Assembly: GCF_019320115.1 (NCBI RefSeq)
Contig: NC_089593.1
Location: forward strand, 10,116,386-10,180,385
Length of the DNA: 64,000 nucleotides
Direction of reading: 5' to 3'
Origin: Miscanthus floridulus
Lineage: Eukaryota; Streptophyta; Magnoliopsida; Poales; Poaceae
Below are positions 33,999 to 45,996 of the stretch, piece by piece (positions within the stretch are counted from its first letter, which is position 1; each line of letters starts with the position of its first letter). Made by a program: the position numbers and the translations under genes. The notes under the pieces are model-generated. The model worked only from the letters and a program-made list of their open reading frames with translations, was not told the DNA's origin and made no database searches.

Positions 33999-35585
33999 TG
34001 TCGGCACAAAAATGTGCCAGGCACACGAGCAAGCTAGAAGGGTCTACTCGATGGAGTTGGAGATCCGCCTGGCTTCAACGCAGGGATGGTCGGTCCTGCG
34101 TATTCCTCCCGAGACGTGCCAGTCAATTTGACTCTACAATTGACAAGGAGACAAAGTTTATCAGTAATTTAAGGTGGAACGTGCCGGTCTGTGCCCAGAT
34201 AGTTCCAAGTGTGCCGCTTTGGGAGCAGCCATACGGGAAAAAGCGACTGAATAGCCGATCCGCAAAGAAATCGGCTGTTACGGACTATAAAGCTCATGGA
34301 TAGCGATTAACTTCATATTGACAGGTACAGTACTCGTAGATGTAAATAAGATCATCAGCTAGATAAATATTGCCGGTGTAAAGCATTGAGCCGATGAATC
34401 TAATCAGGAAAAGATATAGCACACGAATCAATCGACTATCTGATACGAACGGATCTACAAACGCTCTGAATCTAATATGTTACCACCAGCAGTGAGGTTT
34501 GACAAGATCGATGACAGCTATGATGATAGTAACAAACTAAAACCAAAGAATCCACAAAAACATCCGTACTTCGACAGACTTTCTGAAAGACATGCTATGC
34601 GTGAAGGCTCGGATGAATCGGCTGAAATAGCCGATTCAGGTGAAGAGGACTACAGCGTGTGAACAATCGACTATTTCACATGAACAAACCTATGGACTCC
34701 TCAGACTACACCTACTATCTCTAACAGTGGGGTTCGACCGAATCGATGCAGCCATGAAAAAGACAACGAATCAAACCCTTAAAGTATATAGATCTATTCA
34801 CGCTTAACAGAATCATAGACACACACTGTAGGCGTTGACACACAGGTGATCGGCTATTTAGCCGATGCAGGCATAGCAAACAGTTAAGGTCATGCCTAAT
34901 CAAGAACAGATCTACTAACTAGCATCCTCCAATCTACAGTGCTATCAGTGGGGATCGACCGGATCGTTACAGCCATAATATTGAACCGTAGACCAGATTT
35001 AACGAACCAGCAAACCTCTCCAAGATCATACGTGCCTTAACCATGTACTATGCGTGACCAAGATCAAAATAGAACAGCCGATAAGACATAACCAGTCGTT
35101 CATTGTAAGAAGTATCGTGTTGTGACAAAGCAAACGACGGACCCAAAGGATATGAGGCCAATCTAAATCGATCTCGATTGGGCAGATTGATGTTGCTACA
35201 AACTAATGATGATAAGAACATCAGCAAGATCGGTAACTTAATGAATCTACCAAAGATTGCCACTCTTAGATAGAGCCGATAACCTGACCTTAATCTAATT
35301 CGAGCAGTGGAGGTCGACCGGATCGATGTAGCCATACTTGAACTAGACAAGAGTCGATAACTAGCTTATACTAGAGTCGTAGTGGAGGTTGACCGGATCG
35401 ATGCAGCCGTACGAACAGATGTATAAGCCATGATGGTACTTACAGACAAGCCGAAGGTCAGTCGGACCGTTGCAGCCCTGCTTGCTAAAGAGCTCACCGA
35501 GATCTACTCTACTCCTACTCCTAAGGGATGGCTGGAGCCAAAAAAAGTAAGTAACTTGTATTTGATTGATTGTGTGTCTTTTACA
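33999..35585 (+). mobile_element. LTR-like fragment with internal short repeats
   Basis: It begins tgtcggcacaaaaatgtgcc after gaccatgg. From 34480 to 35480 the motif cagtggaggtcgaccggatcgatgcagcc recurs about six times (near 34490, 34725, 34945, 35305 and 35380) among AT-rich DNA with agccgat motifs. It joins directly to the protease region, so the rest of gag was lost in the insertion or a later deletion. I see no target duplication. It is probably part of the LTR of a different Gypsy element. Confidence 0.5.
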
Positions 35586-36830
35586 ATAGCCGGAGCCAGC
35601 ACAAGGTGCCCTACAGAGAGGCATGCGTCGCCAAAACGGTCGTCCCCTCTTTCCTTAGCTGGTCAGAATCTCTGATCACTTTTGATCAGAGGGACCATCC
35701 TTCCCACGTCACCAGACTAGGTCGCTACCCGCTCGTCGTCGACCCCATTGTCTGCAAGAAGCGCCTCACCAAGGTGCTGATGGACGGAGGCAGCGGCCTC
35801 AACATTCTCTGCGTCGACACCCTCGACGCCATGCGCATCCCCCGGTCGGAGCTCCGCCTAGTGAGCTCTCCCTTCCATGGCGTGATCCCAGGGACGCAGG
35901 CATACTCGCTTGGGCAGATCGACATGCTCATCACATTTGGTAACCGAGCCAACTTTCGCTCGAAGATCCTCACCTTCGAGGTGGTGGACTTCCTAGGGTC
36001 TTACCACACCATCTTGGGGCAGCCATGCTATGCCAAGTTCATGGCGATCCCCAACTACACCTACCTCAAGTTGAAGATGCTGGGACCGAACGGTGTCATC
36101 ACTGTGGGTAGCACCTTTTTGCACACCTACACGTGCGACCGCGAGCATTACGAGCTCGCCACTGCCGTCATCAACTCAACCGAGCTCCCTCAGCTCAGAA
36201 ATTCATCGACTCCAGTAGTCCCAGACTGCAACAAGCCAACCTCCTCGACTGTCTTCCACCCAATCGAGGAAACTAAGGTGGTGGGGATCGACCCCACGGA
36301 CCCAACCAAGACGGTGCGGATCGGGGCCAAGCTCTCGGCCAAATAGGAATGTGAGCTCGCCAACTTTCTATGCGCCAATCGTGATATCTTCGCATCGAAA
36401 CCTTCTAACATGCCGGGCGTACCACGGGAGGTTGCCGAGCATGGATTACGCCTTGTCCTGGACTCAAAGCCCGCCAAGCAATGCCTGCATCACTTTGACG
36501 ATGAGAGGCGCAGGGCCATAGGTGAGGAGATCGCCAAACTCCTGGCAGCTAGATTCATCAAGGAGGTAAACCACTCTGACTGGCTAGCCAATCCTGTTCT
36601 TGTTAAAAAGAAGACCGGGAAATGCAGAATGTGCGTTGATTATATTGGCCTCAACAAGGTGTGTACGAAGGACCATTTTCCTTTACCACGCATAGACTAG
36701 ATAGTCGACTCCACCTCAGGATGTGAAATCCTCTCCTTTCTAGATGCCTACTCAGGCTACCACCAGATCGCAATGAAAGAGTCTAAACCAAACACACTCC
36801 GACACCAATCTGGCACTCGGGGGCTCCAAC
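35586..36830 (+). pseudogene. Gypsy pol: protease and start of reverse transcriptase
   Basis: The protease has VLMDGGSGLNILC (DGGSG active site; many Gypsy proteases have D[ST]G) and TILGQPCYAKF. The linker ends AKLSAK-TAG at 36344, where CAG is expected. The reverse transcriptase starts LLAARFIKEVNHSDWLANPV, KKKTGKCRMCVDYIGLNK, CTKDHFPLPRID and then TAG. FLDAYSGYHQI follows and the sequence is cut at about 36790. The YxDD catalytic box is absent, so the enzyme is not functional. Confidence 0.8.
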
Positions 36831-38120
36831 CTTGGTGCCTCCATGATGGCATCGCCCGCCGACGTCGCCATGGTAGCACTCAATCAAGCTGACTGGAGAG
36901 CACCGCTACTTGCCTACCTCCTTGAGGAGATTCTTCCACCAGAAAGGACTGAAGCGCGATGAATCGCTCGACATGCCAAGATGTTCGTCACATTCGGTAA
37001 CGAACTCTACAAGCGAAGTCCGTCAGGAGTACTCATGAAGTGCATCCCTACTGACCAAGGGAAACAGCTCCTCCTCGAGGTCCATGCTGAAATATGCGGA
37101 CATCACGCGGCCCCGAGGTCGCTGGTCAGAAAAGCTTTTTGCCATGGTTTTTACTAGCCCACTGCGTTGCGAGATGCAGAGGACGTCGTCCACAGGTGTG
37201 AGGGATGCCAGTTCTACGCTCGGCAAACTCATTTGCCGACATAGGAGCTTTAAACCATCCCCATCACCTGGCCATTCGTGGTCTGGGGCCTCGACATGGT
37301 CGGACCCCTCGAAAAGAGCCCGAGGGGCTTCACTCACCTACTTGTAGCGGTGGACAAATTCACCAAGTGGATAGAGGCGAAGCCCATCACCAACATTCGC
37401 TCAGAAGAGGCGGTCAAGTTCTTCCTTAACATCATCTATTGTTTTGGTGTTCCTAACTGTATCATCACTGACCACGAAACTAACTTCACCAGGAAGTTCC
37501 TGGACTTCTGTGATGGATATGGCATCAGGATCGATTGGGCCTCGGTCGGACATCCACGTACTAATGGTTAGGTCGAGTGGGCCAATGTCATGGTCCTCCA
37601 AGGACTTAAGCCACGCATCTTTGACTGACTCAATAAGTATGCCAAGCGATGGGTTGTAGAGGTCCCAGTGATCCTTTGGAGCCTGAGAACGACCCCGAAC
37701 CGATCCACAAGGTTCACACCTTTCTTCCTGGCCTACGGAGCTAAAGCAGTGTTGCCCTCCGACCTCAACCACAGCGCCCCAAGAGTGAAGGCCTTCGGCC
37801 AAGACCAAGCCGCAGAGGCTTAGCAGGATGCGGTTGACCTACTTGAGGAGGCTTGTAAGACGACCATCATCCGCTCCGCTCGCTACCAGCAAACTCTCCA
37901 CAGGTACCATGAAAGAAAAATCAGGGGGGTCCTCGAGGTCGGTGATCTCGTGCTCCGGAGAACCCAATCAACCAAGGAGAAACATAAACTCTCTCTGCCA
38001 TGGGAAGGACCCTATATGATGACCGAGGTGATCTGACAGGGCACCTGCTGGCTGAAGGACGATAACAGCAACGTCCTCACCAACACATGGAATATCGAAC
38101 AGTTACGTCGTTTCTTCCCT
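36831..38120 (+). pseudogene. Gypsy pol: RNase H remnant and integrase
   Basis: After the deletion the frame resumes LLAYLLEEILPPE. An HHCC zinc finger follows (AEICGHH, then CEGCQFYARQ). The integrase core has WGLDMVGPL (first D), CIITDHETNF (second D) and WASVGHPRTNG-stop-VEWAN (E), where the usual Q of NGQVE is TAG. The C-terminus includes HRYHERKIRG, GDLVLRR and LPWEGPY. Several stops are present at 36960, 37570, 37626, 37821 and 38035. Confidence 0.8.
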
Positions 38121-38640
38121 AAAGCTCGGTCTTACCATTTTCTTTCATTCAACGTTTGCTCCTACAAGCACCCTAGCCCGAGCACTTTTGGCCTGGGTCG
38201 CTCGGGGGCTCCACTAGGGTGCGATACCACCCCTCTTTTTTACTATCATATAGTAATACTTTTCACCCAAACGAAAGGGTAGTCCGTTCCTTTAATTACC
38301 CTACATAACTTATGTTTTAAACTCCCAACCGATCACACCCCGCCACGACCTACGGTTATGAGCAGCTAAGCCTCGCGGGCCACGCTTGGGTTCTTAAGGT
38401 TGTAGCCTATGGGTCAAACAGGCAAATGTGAAAAAGAAAGGATAAAAAACAAAGCTATGCTAGGGTAAAAAACAAGGACGGATGGGACAAGCTTCCCCTT
38501 ACGAGTGATTCCATCATAAAAACGAAATTAAAGTATTCACAAATGTAAAAAACTATTCACACAGGGGTTCCCCCACAAACTTATCTTTTACATATACTGA
38601 CTGTTTCTATTCTAATTCTATTGTGGCCGCCCGGCGGCAT
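38121..38640. other. Non-coding part of the Gypsy 3' region
   Basis: Sequence after integrase with no ORF of note. It includes a purine-rich block near 38424-38480 (aaaaagaaaggataaaaaacaa). Nothing else seen. Confidence 0.5.
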
Positions 38641-41600
38641 CGGCTGATGGCACGATCGACGAGGATAAGGGTAGCTCACTTTCCAACAGGACAACGTTCG
38701 GCTCGGTCAGAGACGGGACGACGCTCGCTTCCAACCCAGTCTCCACTCCTTCCGTAGGCTAGATGACATCTTCCTGGTGCACGCCTTCAGCCACGCTCGA
38801 ACGGTGAGCCTCCATCACCCACTGCATGGAGACTTGCTCGGCAACCATCTATGCATATGGCACCAAGCTCTCCCCAAGCGCATGGATTGCATCTACGCTC
38901 CACCCATCGGCGTACCCTCTGTAGATGGCGGTGAAGTCTAGATCTGAGTGGTGTGTCGCAACTGAGGTCAGCACCCCCAACGTACCATAGAACATGACAT
39001 CAGAGATGAGCACCCAAACTTCATTCGGGACCTTCGCTAGCTAGACAGCAGGCGTATTGGTGCTCAGTCCCGACTCGAACACCTCAGAAATGACCACCTG
39101 GGCGACATTACGAATCTGGTTGAGCTCCCCCTCGAGAGCACATTGCTCTTCAAGGGACTTGGCTAGCGCCTCCATGCTCTGACCGATCGCCGCCTTGGCT
39201 GTCTCCAGCTCTCGCTCCAGAGAACCAATTTTTCCACCTAGTTCTAGAAAAAGGACAGCAAGTTCAGAAGCAAAGGAAAGGAAAAACCAAGGCATCAACC
39301 GAAGGTGGAATAGATACATACCAAGGCGGGTGCTTTTGAGGATGGAGAGTCCTTCCTCTTGCTAGGTCACCTTCTCGAGTAGTCGAGCGTTCGACTCCTC
39401 TACACCAAGCACCTGCCCCTGGAGCGTGACCACTTCTTGTTTAGCCACCGACCAGGCCTTCTGCTCTGTCTCTAGAGCCTCCAAGGACTTTTGAAGTGCC
39501 ACCTCGGTCTCCGCCAAGTGGACCTTTGCTACGTCAAGTTCCCGCTCGGCAGTAGTTGCCCGTTCAATCGCAAGCAATTTCACAGCACGCGCTCCCAACG
39601 CCTCGGCCGCCCGGTCTTGGGACTCACGGCGGGCAAATTCCAGCTGGCACCGAAACTCGCCAACCCGCCATGACATCATTGCTTCCTGCTCCATCCAACC
39701 ATGTTCCTCCCAAAGGAAACGGGACTTGTGGATCAACATCACCTCTAAATCCTGTAAAGCGAGGAGCAAACATGCTGAAACAACCAGTGAAAGATCAAGG
39801 AGTCAAGGACAAACGCTAAAAATGTAGAGAACTTACCTCTACAACACATGGTAGGTCGATTGTAACTGCCTGATGGACGAGCTCAACCCACTCTAGGGCC
39901 TCCTTGAGCCTCGCCTTGGTTTGGCTAGATCGGACTCCATCGATAGTCCTCACTCCTCAAGCAAGTGCCAGAGCTTCACCTCCTCCTCATCATGAAGGAC
40001 GAACCGAGCCTTCCCCGGGTCACTGGGTCTAGGCCACACCAGCTCGCTGGTCACCCCCGACCCGCTGGAAGATCCAGCCATCGCAATATCGTGCGATGAC
40101 CGGATCATCACCAACTCCTACGACGGTGGGATGGCTGGTGGCTCCACCCCAGTGCCTTCCTCGCCAGAGCAGGGGATCTCCACTATCTAGACTCCATGGC
40201 TCGCCGGTGGATGTTCTACCTCCAGACTAAGCCACGTCTCCTCCCGACCCCTCCAGCTCTGACTAGGAGGAAGAACCGTGCGCTCCTTCACCGGGCGAGG
40301 TAGGGAGCCTAGTTTCCCTCCTCTTTTCCGCCGCAGCTGTTGGGAAAGAGATCTCAAGGGTCACCTCTGACCCAACCTCTGCCATCACCACGGGGATCGC
40401 TGCCATCACCACCATCACCACAGCCACCGTACTCACGACCGGCCAGGAGGACGCAACCCCCAGATGGGAAGGTCACACCACCACCAATCTGCTTTCCCCA
40501 CCGCTCGTCGCGACTCGCTACAGGCGGGGTCTCCACTCCTCCCCCATGGGAGGCAGGGCGATGCCTAGTCCTGCCAGGCCCTGACCACTATCAAATAAGA
40601 GCAGGTTAGTCGCGCTCAAAAAACACAGCTATGAGATCAAGAAGGAACATAAATGCATACCTAGACGAAAGTGGCAGAGCCCTGAAGCCTCGACTCGCTG
40701 GCGATGAGCCCACCGGATGAGGACCGCTCATGGGTCGCAACCCGTGCCCCCTTGTATCGATCGAGGGAGGAGCCGACCCGGCCGATTCCTGATCGGCCCA
40801 TGAATGGCCACGACCACCAGCTCATGGCGAACCCACCGGAGTAACTGACAGGGCATCTCCCTATTGTGGGTCGCGCACACACACCAACCCCAAAGAAGCG
40901 GGGGGATGAACATGCTCCTCCTACTGGTTGGCATGCCCCGCCATGCTCAGAGTAGGGGGTGTGGAGCCAACGACGCATCCGAAGGGCGCGGCGACCACAC
41001 CCGCTTTGCCTCTCATTCGACAGTGGTATATTCGCTTGTGGCACGCTTCCTTGACTTGGGAACGTCGCCGTGCTTCTCCGTATCCCACCCACCATCTACG
41101 GACGCGGCCATAGGCTCACGACGCTCCACCGAGGTCACGACAATGCCCCTGTCTCCTTCGTCCTCGGAGGTACTCGTGTCGCCACCCATCTCTGTGGGCT
41201 CCTCCGACTCGATCTCCGCCTCCACGTCACTCCGGCTGATCTCCTTCTCCTTCTCAAACCTCCTCCGGGCCTTCTCAGCTCTCTTCATCTTCTTCTTGGC
41301 AAGCGCTGCCTCCTTCTAGACAGCTTGCCGAGCTACGCCCTCCAGCCCCCTCGAAAGATGTGGCTGGGATTTGTATCCTGCGGGTCCCTACGAAACGGAC
41401 AACTCAAAATCAAAACAAAGCAGAGCAAGAGGGAAAATGTCACGACATAAGAAGAGGGTAGCATACCAGATTGGACAGCTTCGTGGCGTGAATAGGTCTG
41501 GGTGTTCCTTCAAGGGAGTCTTTATCCCTCAGTTGCAGCATCTGATCGAGTCAACTCCAGACTTCGTCCTTCGGCAACTCCTCCGGTGACGCACGGTCAG

Positions 41601-42322
41601 GATCCGTTGGGCCATAGTATGCCCACATCGGCCACCTCCTCTCCACCAGTGGGGTGACTCAATGGTGGAAGAAGGTGTGGAAGACCCGTAGCCCATCTAG
41701 GCCATGCTGCACTAGCTTTTGAAGCTCCGCCTCGATGACCTCTAGCTTGTTATGCCGACCAGCAGGACCCCACGACCAGCTTTCCCTCCTCTCCGACCTT
41801 CTTCTGGTGAACGGCGGGAATGGTGCCTTTGCTGGGTTCTTGATGTAGAACCACTCGCCATGCCACCCCCGATTGGAGTCACAAGGGGAGTACATGGGGT
41901 AGGAGGTCAACGGCTTTGGCTTCTTCTGCAAAGCGAAACCCCCAACCGGCGTGGTTCTGGGTGGCTTCCCCTCAGACAAGGCTCGCCCGCTGAAGATCCA
42001 TCGAAAGATTTCCATGTGCGGCTCCATCCCGAGGAAGGCCTTGCAGACAGTGATGAAACTAACGATGTGTAGCACCCCAGTTGGATTGAGGTGCTGTAGC
42101 TCTAGGTCCCACTCATTGAGAAGCCCGCGCAAGAACCAGTGCGTGGGATATCCAATCCTACGCTCGTGGAAGGCGAGGAAGGAGACAACCTCATGGGCCC
42201 GTGGCCATGGAACAGTTTCCCCTAGCGTAGGAGCCCTCCAATGCGCCACCTCCTTCGACGGGAGCAGCCCCTTCTTGGCGAAGGCGGCCAGCACCTCCTC
42301 ATCTACGTTGGATGGCCTCTAG
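38641..42322 (-). pseudogene. Antisense additional ORF of the Tat-like element (PF04195-type)
   Basis: On the minus strand the N-terminal part (42294-41659) reads RIGYPTHWFLRGLLNEWDLE, QHLNPTGVLHIVSFITVCKA, FLGMEPHMEIFRWIF. This matches my memory of the plant family labelled putative gypsy-type transposon (PF04195). An acidic middle lies at 41288-41013. A C-terminal coiled coil (39769-39041) reads SLERELETAKAAIGQSMEAL and AKSLEEQCALEGELNQI. Splicing or decay separates the parts; stops lie between them. Antisense ORFs between integrase and the 3' LTR are known in Grande and other Tat elements. Their role is unknown. Confidence 0.65.
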
Positions 42323-42779
42323 TTCAACACCGTGCCTCGAATTCATGAACGAATCTATGAGTTCTCCTCTCCCTCGCTTTACCCTCTCTCTCTCCTAGAA
42401 ACCACTGCGGCGCATGAATGGGCTTGGTGAAAAGGAAGAAGGAGGAGAGGAAACAGTTGGAGAAAGGCAAAGGAATGGGAAGAAAACCCTCTCCCTTCCC
42501 CCTATTTAATACGGATAGTCATGCGGTGGGACACGTCCTGACTGATGGGATGCGCCCTACCCAATGAAACATCACCTAGTTAAAATGGGATGTGGCCTAG
42601 GTAGGGCCCACCACTACCACAACCTAGGCATAGGAAACAAGGCGCAACTACACGCAAACGACCCTCTGCCTTCCCAGGTAGGGTTTGGAAGGGCCCACCA
42701 ACAGGATCTCTGTCAAGGAAAGACCAACAGGCTACCTGAGTCGATCGGATGGCTCAGGCGACTACCGAGAGACAGGTAA

Positions 42780-43480
42780 GGAGCAGTGGGATGCCCCATG
42801 CGGGCTATGCCGACTCCATCATGAATGATAGACATGGATCCCATTCGGACATATCCGATATGAGCTCCTCAAACCCATCGCTTGAGTCATCAAGGTAACT
42901 TTATCAAACCTTCTTACTTTATTTTATTTTCTAATGCATGATCATTCATTCATCCTATCTCATACACGCATTCACACATTCATCCATACAATCATTCATT
43001 CATCCTATACATCCAAAGCATTGCATATGCAATTGATGCATCACAACGCTTCGTGTTGCATCACAAAGCGGTAGTCGCCTCATTTGACATGAGCGACGAT
43101 CGACCAGGGTTCAAAGGCTGGCCCATGAAGGGCTTGAGGCTGTCTCATGTCAAACAGAGCCAGGGGAGAAAACGCAAATGAGCCCCAGCGGCCCTCGCTC
43201 GATCTGCTCGGAAGCAAACATGGTCATCCTGACCTTCTCGTTCGATCCTAACCTAGAGTCATGCCCATAGAATCTCCATCGAGGGGAGGCCAGCGGGCCA
43301 CCTGAGTTGGTCTCTAGAATGGCTCAGGCATTTGCTGGGAGGCAAGTTAAGGAACAGTGGAATGCCACATGAGGGCTATGTCGACCCTGTTACGAACAAC
43401 GGACCCGGATTCCACTCAGACATACCCGTTAGAGAGCTCACCGAGCACGTCACTCGAGCCATCGAGGCAAGCGATGTTAG
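42780..43480 (+). repeat. Duplicated segment of about 120 bp in the Gypsy 3' region
   Basis: aggagcagtgggatgcc..catgcgggctatgccgac..catcgcttgagtcatcaaggtaa at 42778-42900 recurs, diverged, at 43351-43475. Between them lies an attcattcatcc-type short repeat (42940-43020). All are non-coding. Confidence 0.6.
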
Positions 43481-43879
43481 CTCAGCCCCTCTGGTTGTGG
43501 AAACCGCGGATGGGTAACGCATGAAACTAGACCAGCCCCTTGACCACGCCCAACACTTGGGTTCGCGCTCCATCGTGCCCGACCCCCCCCCCCCCGGACG
43601 CACCCGATGTTTGGGTTGGCGACCCGACGCCTGGGTCCACGCTCCCAGAAACGATGGCTCAGAACCTATGAAGGGGATACGTGCAAAAACAAGAGACATT
43701 TTTCCCTACTAATTTTGCTATCCTCTCATCGATCTTTAGTGACACCTGACCCCAGCAACGGCAAGGGGTCGGATCTCACTTGGGGGGCTACACCCACCGG
43801 GTAAGCTCGTGCGGACCTACTAGCAAGTCAAAAAAATCCCCCAGGTGATTTCTAGGACCACCAAGGCTACACCTCTTGC

Positions 43880-44030
43880 CTGGCTCCGCTTCGGCTGACC
43901 CCCAAGGCTAGGCTCCGCCTCGGCCAACGTCTGAGGGCGGGATTCGCCTCACCCAGTGTCTGAGGGCTGACTTTGCCTCGCCCGACGTCTAAGGGCTGGC
44001 TTCGCTTTGTCTGGTCCCTCGGACACGGTT
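43880..44030 (+). repeat. Tandem repeat of about 40 bp in the Gypsy 3' region
   Basis: Four degenerate copies of ggctxxgcctcgxccxacgtctgagggc lie next to each other. Bases 44031-44381 hold no further feature except the purine-rich tract aaaagggctcaggggctcc just before the right LTR, the likely second-strand primer. Confidence 0.6.
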
Positions 44031-44381
44031 CCTAACGGAAGCTCACGCCACCGCCAACCACTACGGGCCAGAAAGTACAACTCCAGGTCAAACTTTTGGC
44101 ATTGTGCAGGGAGCGGTCACATCTTAGCGTGACCCATCTCCACGACATGTTGTTCTAGGGGACTCACATCGACCCACTATGACGGACACATGGTCACTAT
44201 GCTACCTACTCCCTGTACGATCACTGATCAACATGCTGGTTCGTCGGTCCGACGCCTGGGTCCGCGCTCCGTCGCGCCCAACAGCGACTCACGATCTTAC
44301 ACCCACCCGTTGATCTCGTACAACGAGAATAAACAGACCCTTCATGACTTCGCAGAAGTCCCAAAAGGGCTCAGGGGCTCC

Positions 44382-45538
44382 TGTCGGGTTCATAAACCTA
44401 GGGTCCCCGATGGGCCCACATCCCAGCAAAAGCTTGGCCTAGATACCTAACGACAGGCTAGAAGAGCTATCCAGTCTCCGACTTGAAGGCCTGACCAAGG
44501 AGGGGACGACGCTCGCTTCCGACTCCAACCCGCTTTTCCAACAAGGAATACGCCGAACCTCTGCTTACAGCTCTTCTTCGACCGACACGGTCAGAGCCTA
44601 CTGGGAACGACCGACCGGAGACGCCCGCTCGGTGAGGACCCAAGAATTAGGCGGAGCAGATAAGGCAAGGCAATCAAGTCAACCGCAATAAGGAAGATCG
44701 TACCCTACACACCTACAGGATAGTACTGCCAGGCCATGCCAGAAGAGTGCTATGCAACCTTCTAGACATGTCAGAACACAAACAGTGTTGTGGGCGTCAA
44801 CATTTGTCCTACAGTATGGTAAGCGCCGACATTTGCCGTACCAGACGAACACGATGGAGCCTGCCATATGCATCTGGGCGTCAATAGTATTGTGTTCACC
44901 AACAACTGTCTTGTACCCGATGGCGTGGGCAACAAGAGTAGGTAGCACACACACTCACTCTCTCACACACACACACACACTTGTAAGGCCATCCCCTTCA
45001 TCTATAAAAGGGGATGCGCTCTCTCTCAACCGAGAGGACGGTCATTCCGACTCTCTCTGCTAAGCTTTAGACATTCTGAGCACTCGAACAGCTCCACAAC
45101 TCTAGAACTCTAAAGCTACACAGAGCAGACGTTCTAATACTTAGCGCACGTTGGAGCTCCCGTCACTCTTGGCCCTTCGGTTCAGAGCCCGACCAGACTT
45201 TTAACACCCCCATCTTATTCCCACTCATTTGTAACCCCACAGCAAACTTCGAGCACCTGGGCTCAGGAATAAAGTCACCGACCCACTGGAACTAGACGTA
45301 GGGCACGTTGCCTGAACTAGTATAAATCATGTGCCATTGAGTGCTAGGCCACATCCGATCACAACGCACGGCAAAACTACAAATATTCGGCCTGTTCGCT
45401 GGTTGGTTTCTGGGCTGATAAGCCCGGCTGATGCTGGTTTGTTGTGAGAGGAAAACACTGTTGGCTAGCTGATAAGCCCTTGCTGAAATCAATAAGCGAA
45501 CAGGCTAATTTACTTGTTGGTCACTTTTCGCACCGACA
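44382..45538 (+). repeat. Right LTR of the Gypsy element
   Basis: It begins TGTCGGGTTCATAAACC and ends CACTTTTCGCACCGACA. It is collinear with the left LTR except for a MITE at 45388-45507 and a block of about 56 bp present only in the left LTR (25545-25600). TATAAAAGGGGATGCGCTC lies near 45003. Confidence 0.85.
45388..45507 (+). mobile_element. MITE in the right LTR
   Basis: 120 bp with ends CGGCCTGTTCGCT and AGCGAACAGGCTA, flanked by att on both sides. The left LTR has the empty site aaatatttacttg. Its interior (ttgttgtgagaggaaaacactgtt) shows it is a relative of the MITEs at 25417 and 62922. Confidence 0.7.
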
Positions 45539-45543
45539 CTATT

Positions 45544-45587
45544 CGTTCGCTGAAATAGTACGCTTCATGAGACAAGCGAACAGGGCC
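45544..45587 (+). mobile_element. MITE, right part (continuation of 25417-25491)
   Basis: cgttcgctgaaatagtacg..aagcgaacagggcc followed by att. It completes the element split by the Gypsy insertion. Confidence 0.65.
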
Positions 45588-45618
45588 ATTACCAGATGCA
45601 ACGCACGAGCATATATCT

Positions 45619-45624
<6 letters not shown>

Positions 45625-45698
<74 letters not shown>
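45625..45698. repeat. (TA)n microsatellite
   Basis: About 74 bp of TA in flanking DNA unrelated to the GH3 array. Confidence 0.95.
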
Positions 45699-45701
<3 letters not shown>

Positions 45702-45880
45702 TTAATTATGTGATCTTTGCATCCCAAAAAGGGAACCAAAAAAACGTTATTATGTATATACTACCTTCAACTACAATTCACAATAATAAGCATATACGGT
45801 TAATATCTAGCTTATATATACATTCATATCTAATATAAGACCAAACTTGCAAGGTGGCCTACATAAATCGTGGTGATAAC

Positions 45881-45996
45881 TATTCCTTCCGGTTCCAAAA
45901 TCCAAATTATAAGTCGTTCTGTCTTTAGGTTTGTAGCAAAACCTACTGCATACCTAGAAAAGTCAGAATAAATTATAATTTGGAACAGAGTGATTA
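45881..45996. mobile_element. Stowaway-like MITE
   Basis: About 115 bp, with tattccttccggttccaaa at the left and, inverted, ttataatttggaacagagtga at the right. The inner attataagtcgttctgtc is usual for grass Stowaway elements, which begin CTCCCTCCGTTCC. The ends are diverged, so borders are approximate. Confidence 0.55.

Larger units (their letters stand above)
25492..45538 (+). mobile_element. Gypsy LTR retrotransposon, Tat/Grande-like, with nested insertions
   Basis: LTRs lie at 25492-30893 (interrupted) and 44382-45538. The target duplication is ctgtt (25487-25491) and ctatt (45539-45543). The related site at 62997 is uninterrupted and reads ctgttcgttcgctg. The order is LTR, primer-binding site, gag remnant, protease, reverse transcriptase, RNase H remnant, integrase, long 3' region with an antisense ORF, purine tract, LTR. 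The antisense extra ORF and long 3' region are typical of the Tat lineage. pol has stops, an internal deletion in reverse transcriptase and no intact gag, so it is non-autonomous. Confidence 0.85.

Noticed and set aside
34480..35480. Repeated gtcgaccggatcgatgcagcc motif as a tRNA or structured RNA cluster
   Set aside because: No cloverleaf or A/B box pattern could be seen. The motif recurs in an LTR-like fragment and is best taken as an internal LTR repeat.
35586..38120. Integrated pararetrovirus instead of a retrotransposon
   Set aside because: There is a DDE integrase with HHCC finger, paired LTRs, a primer-binding site and a 5-bp target duplication, and no movement protein or coat protein. 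This is a Gypsy element.
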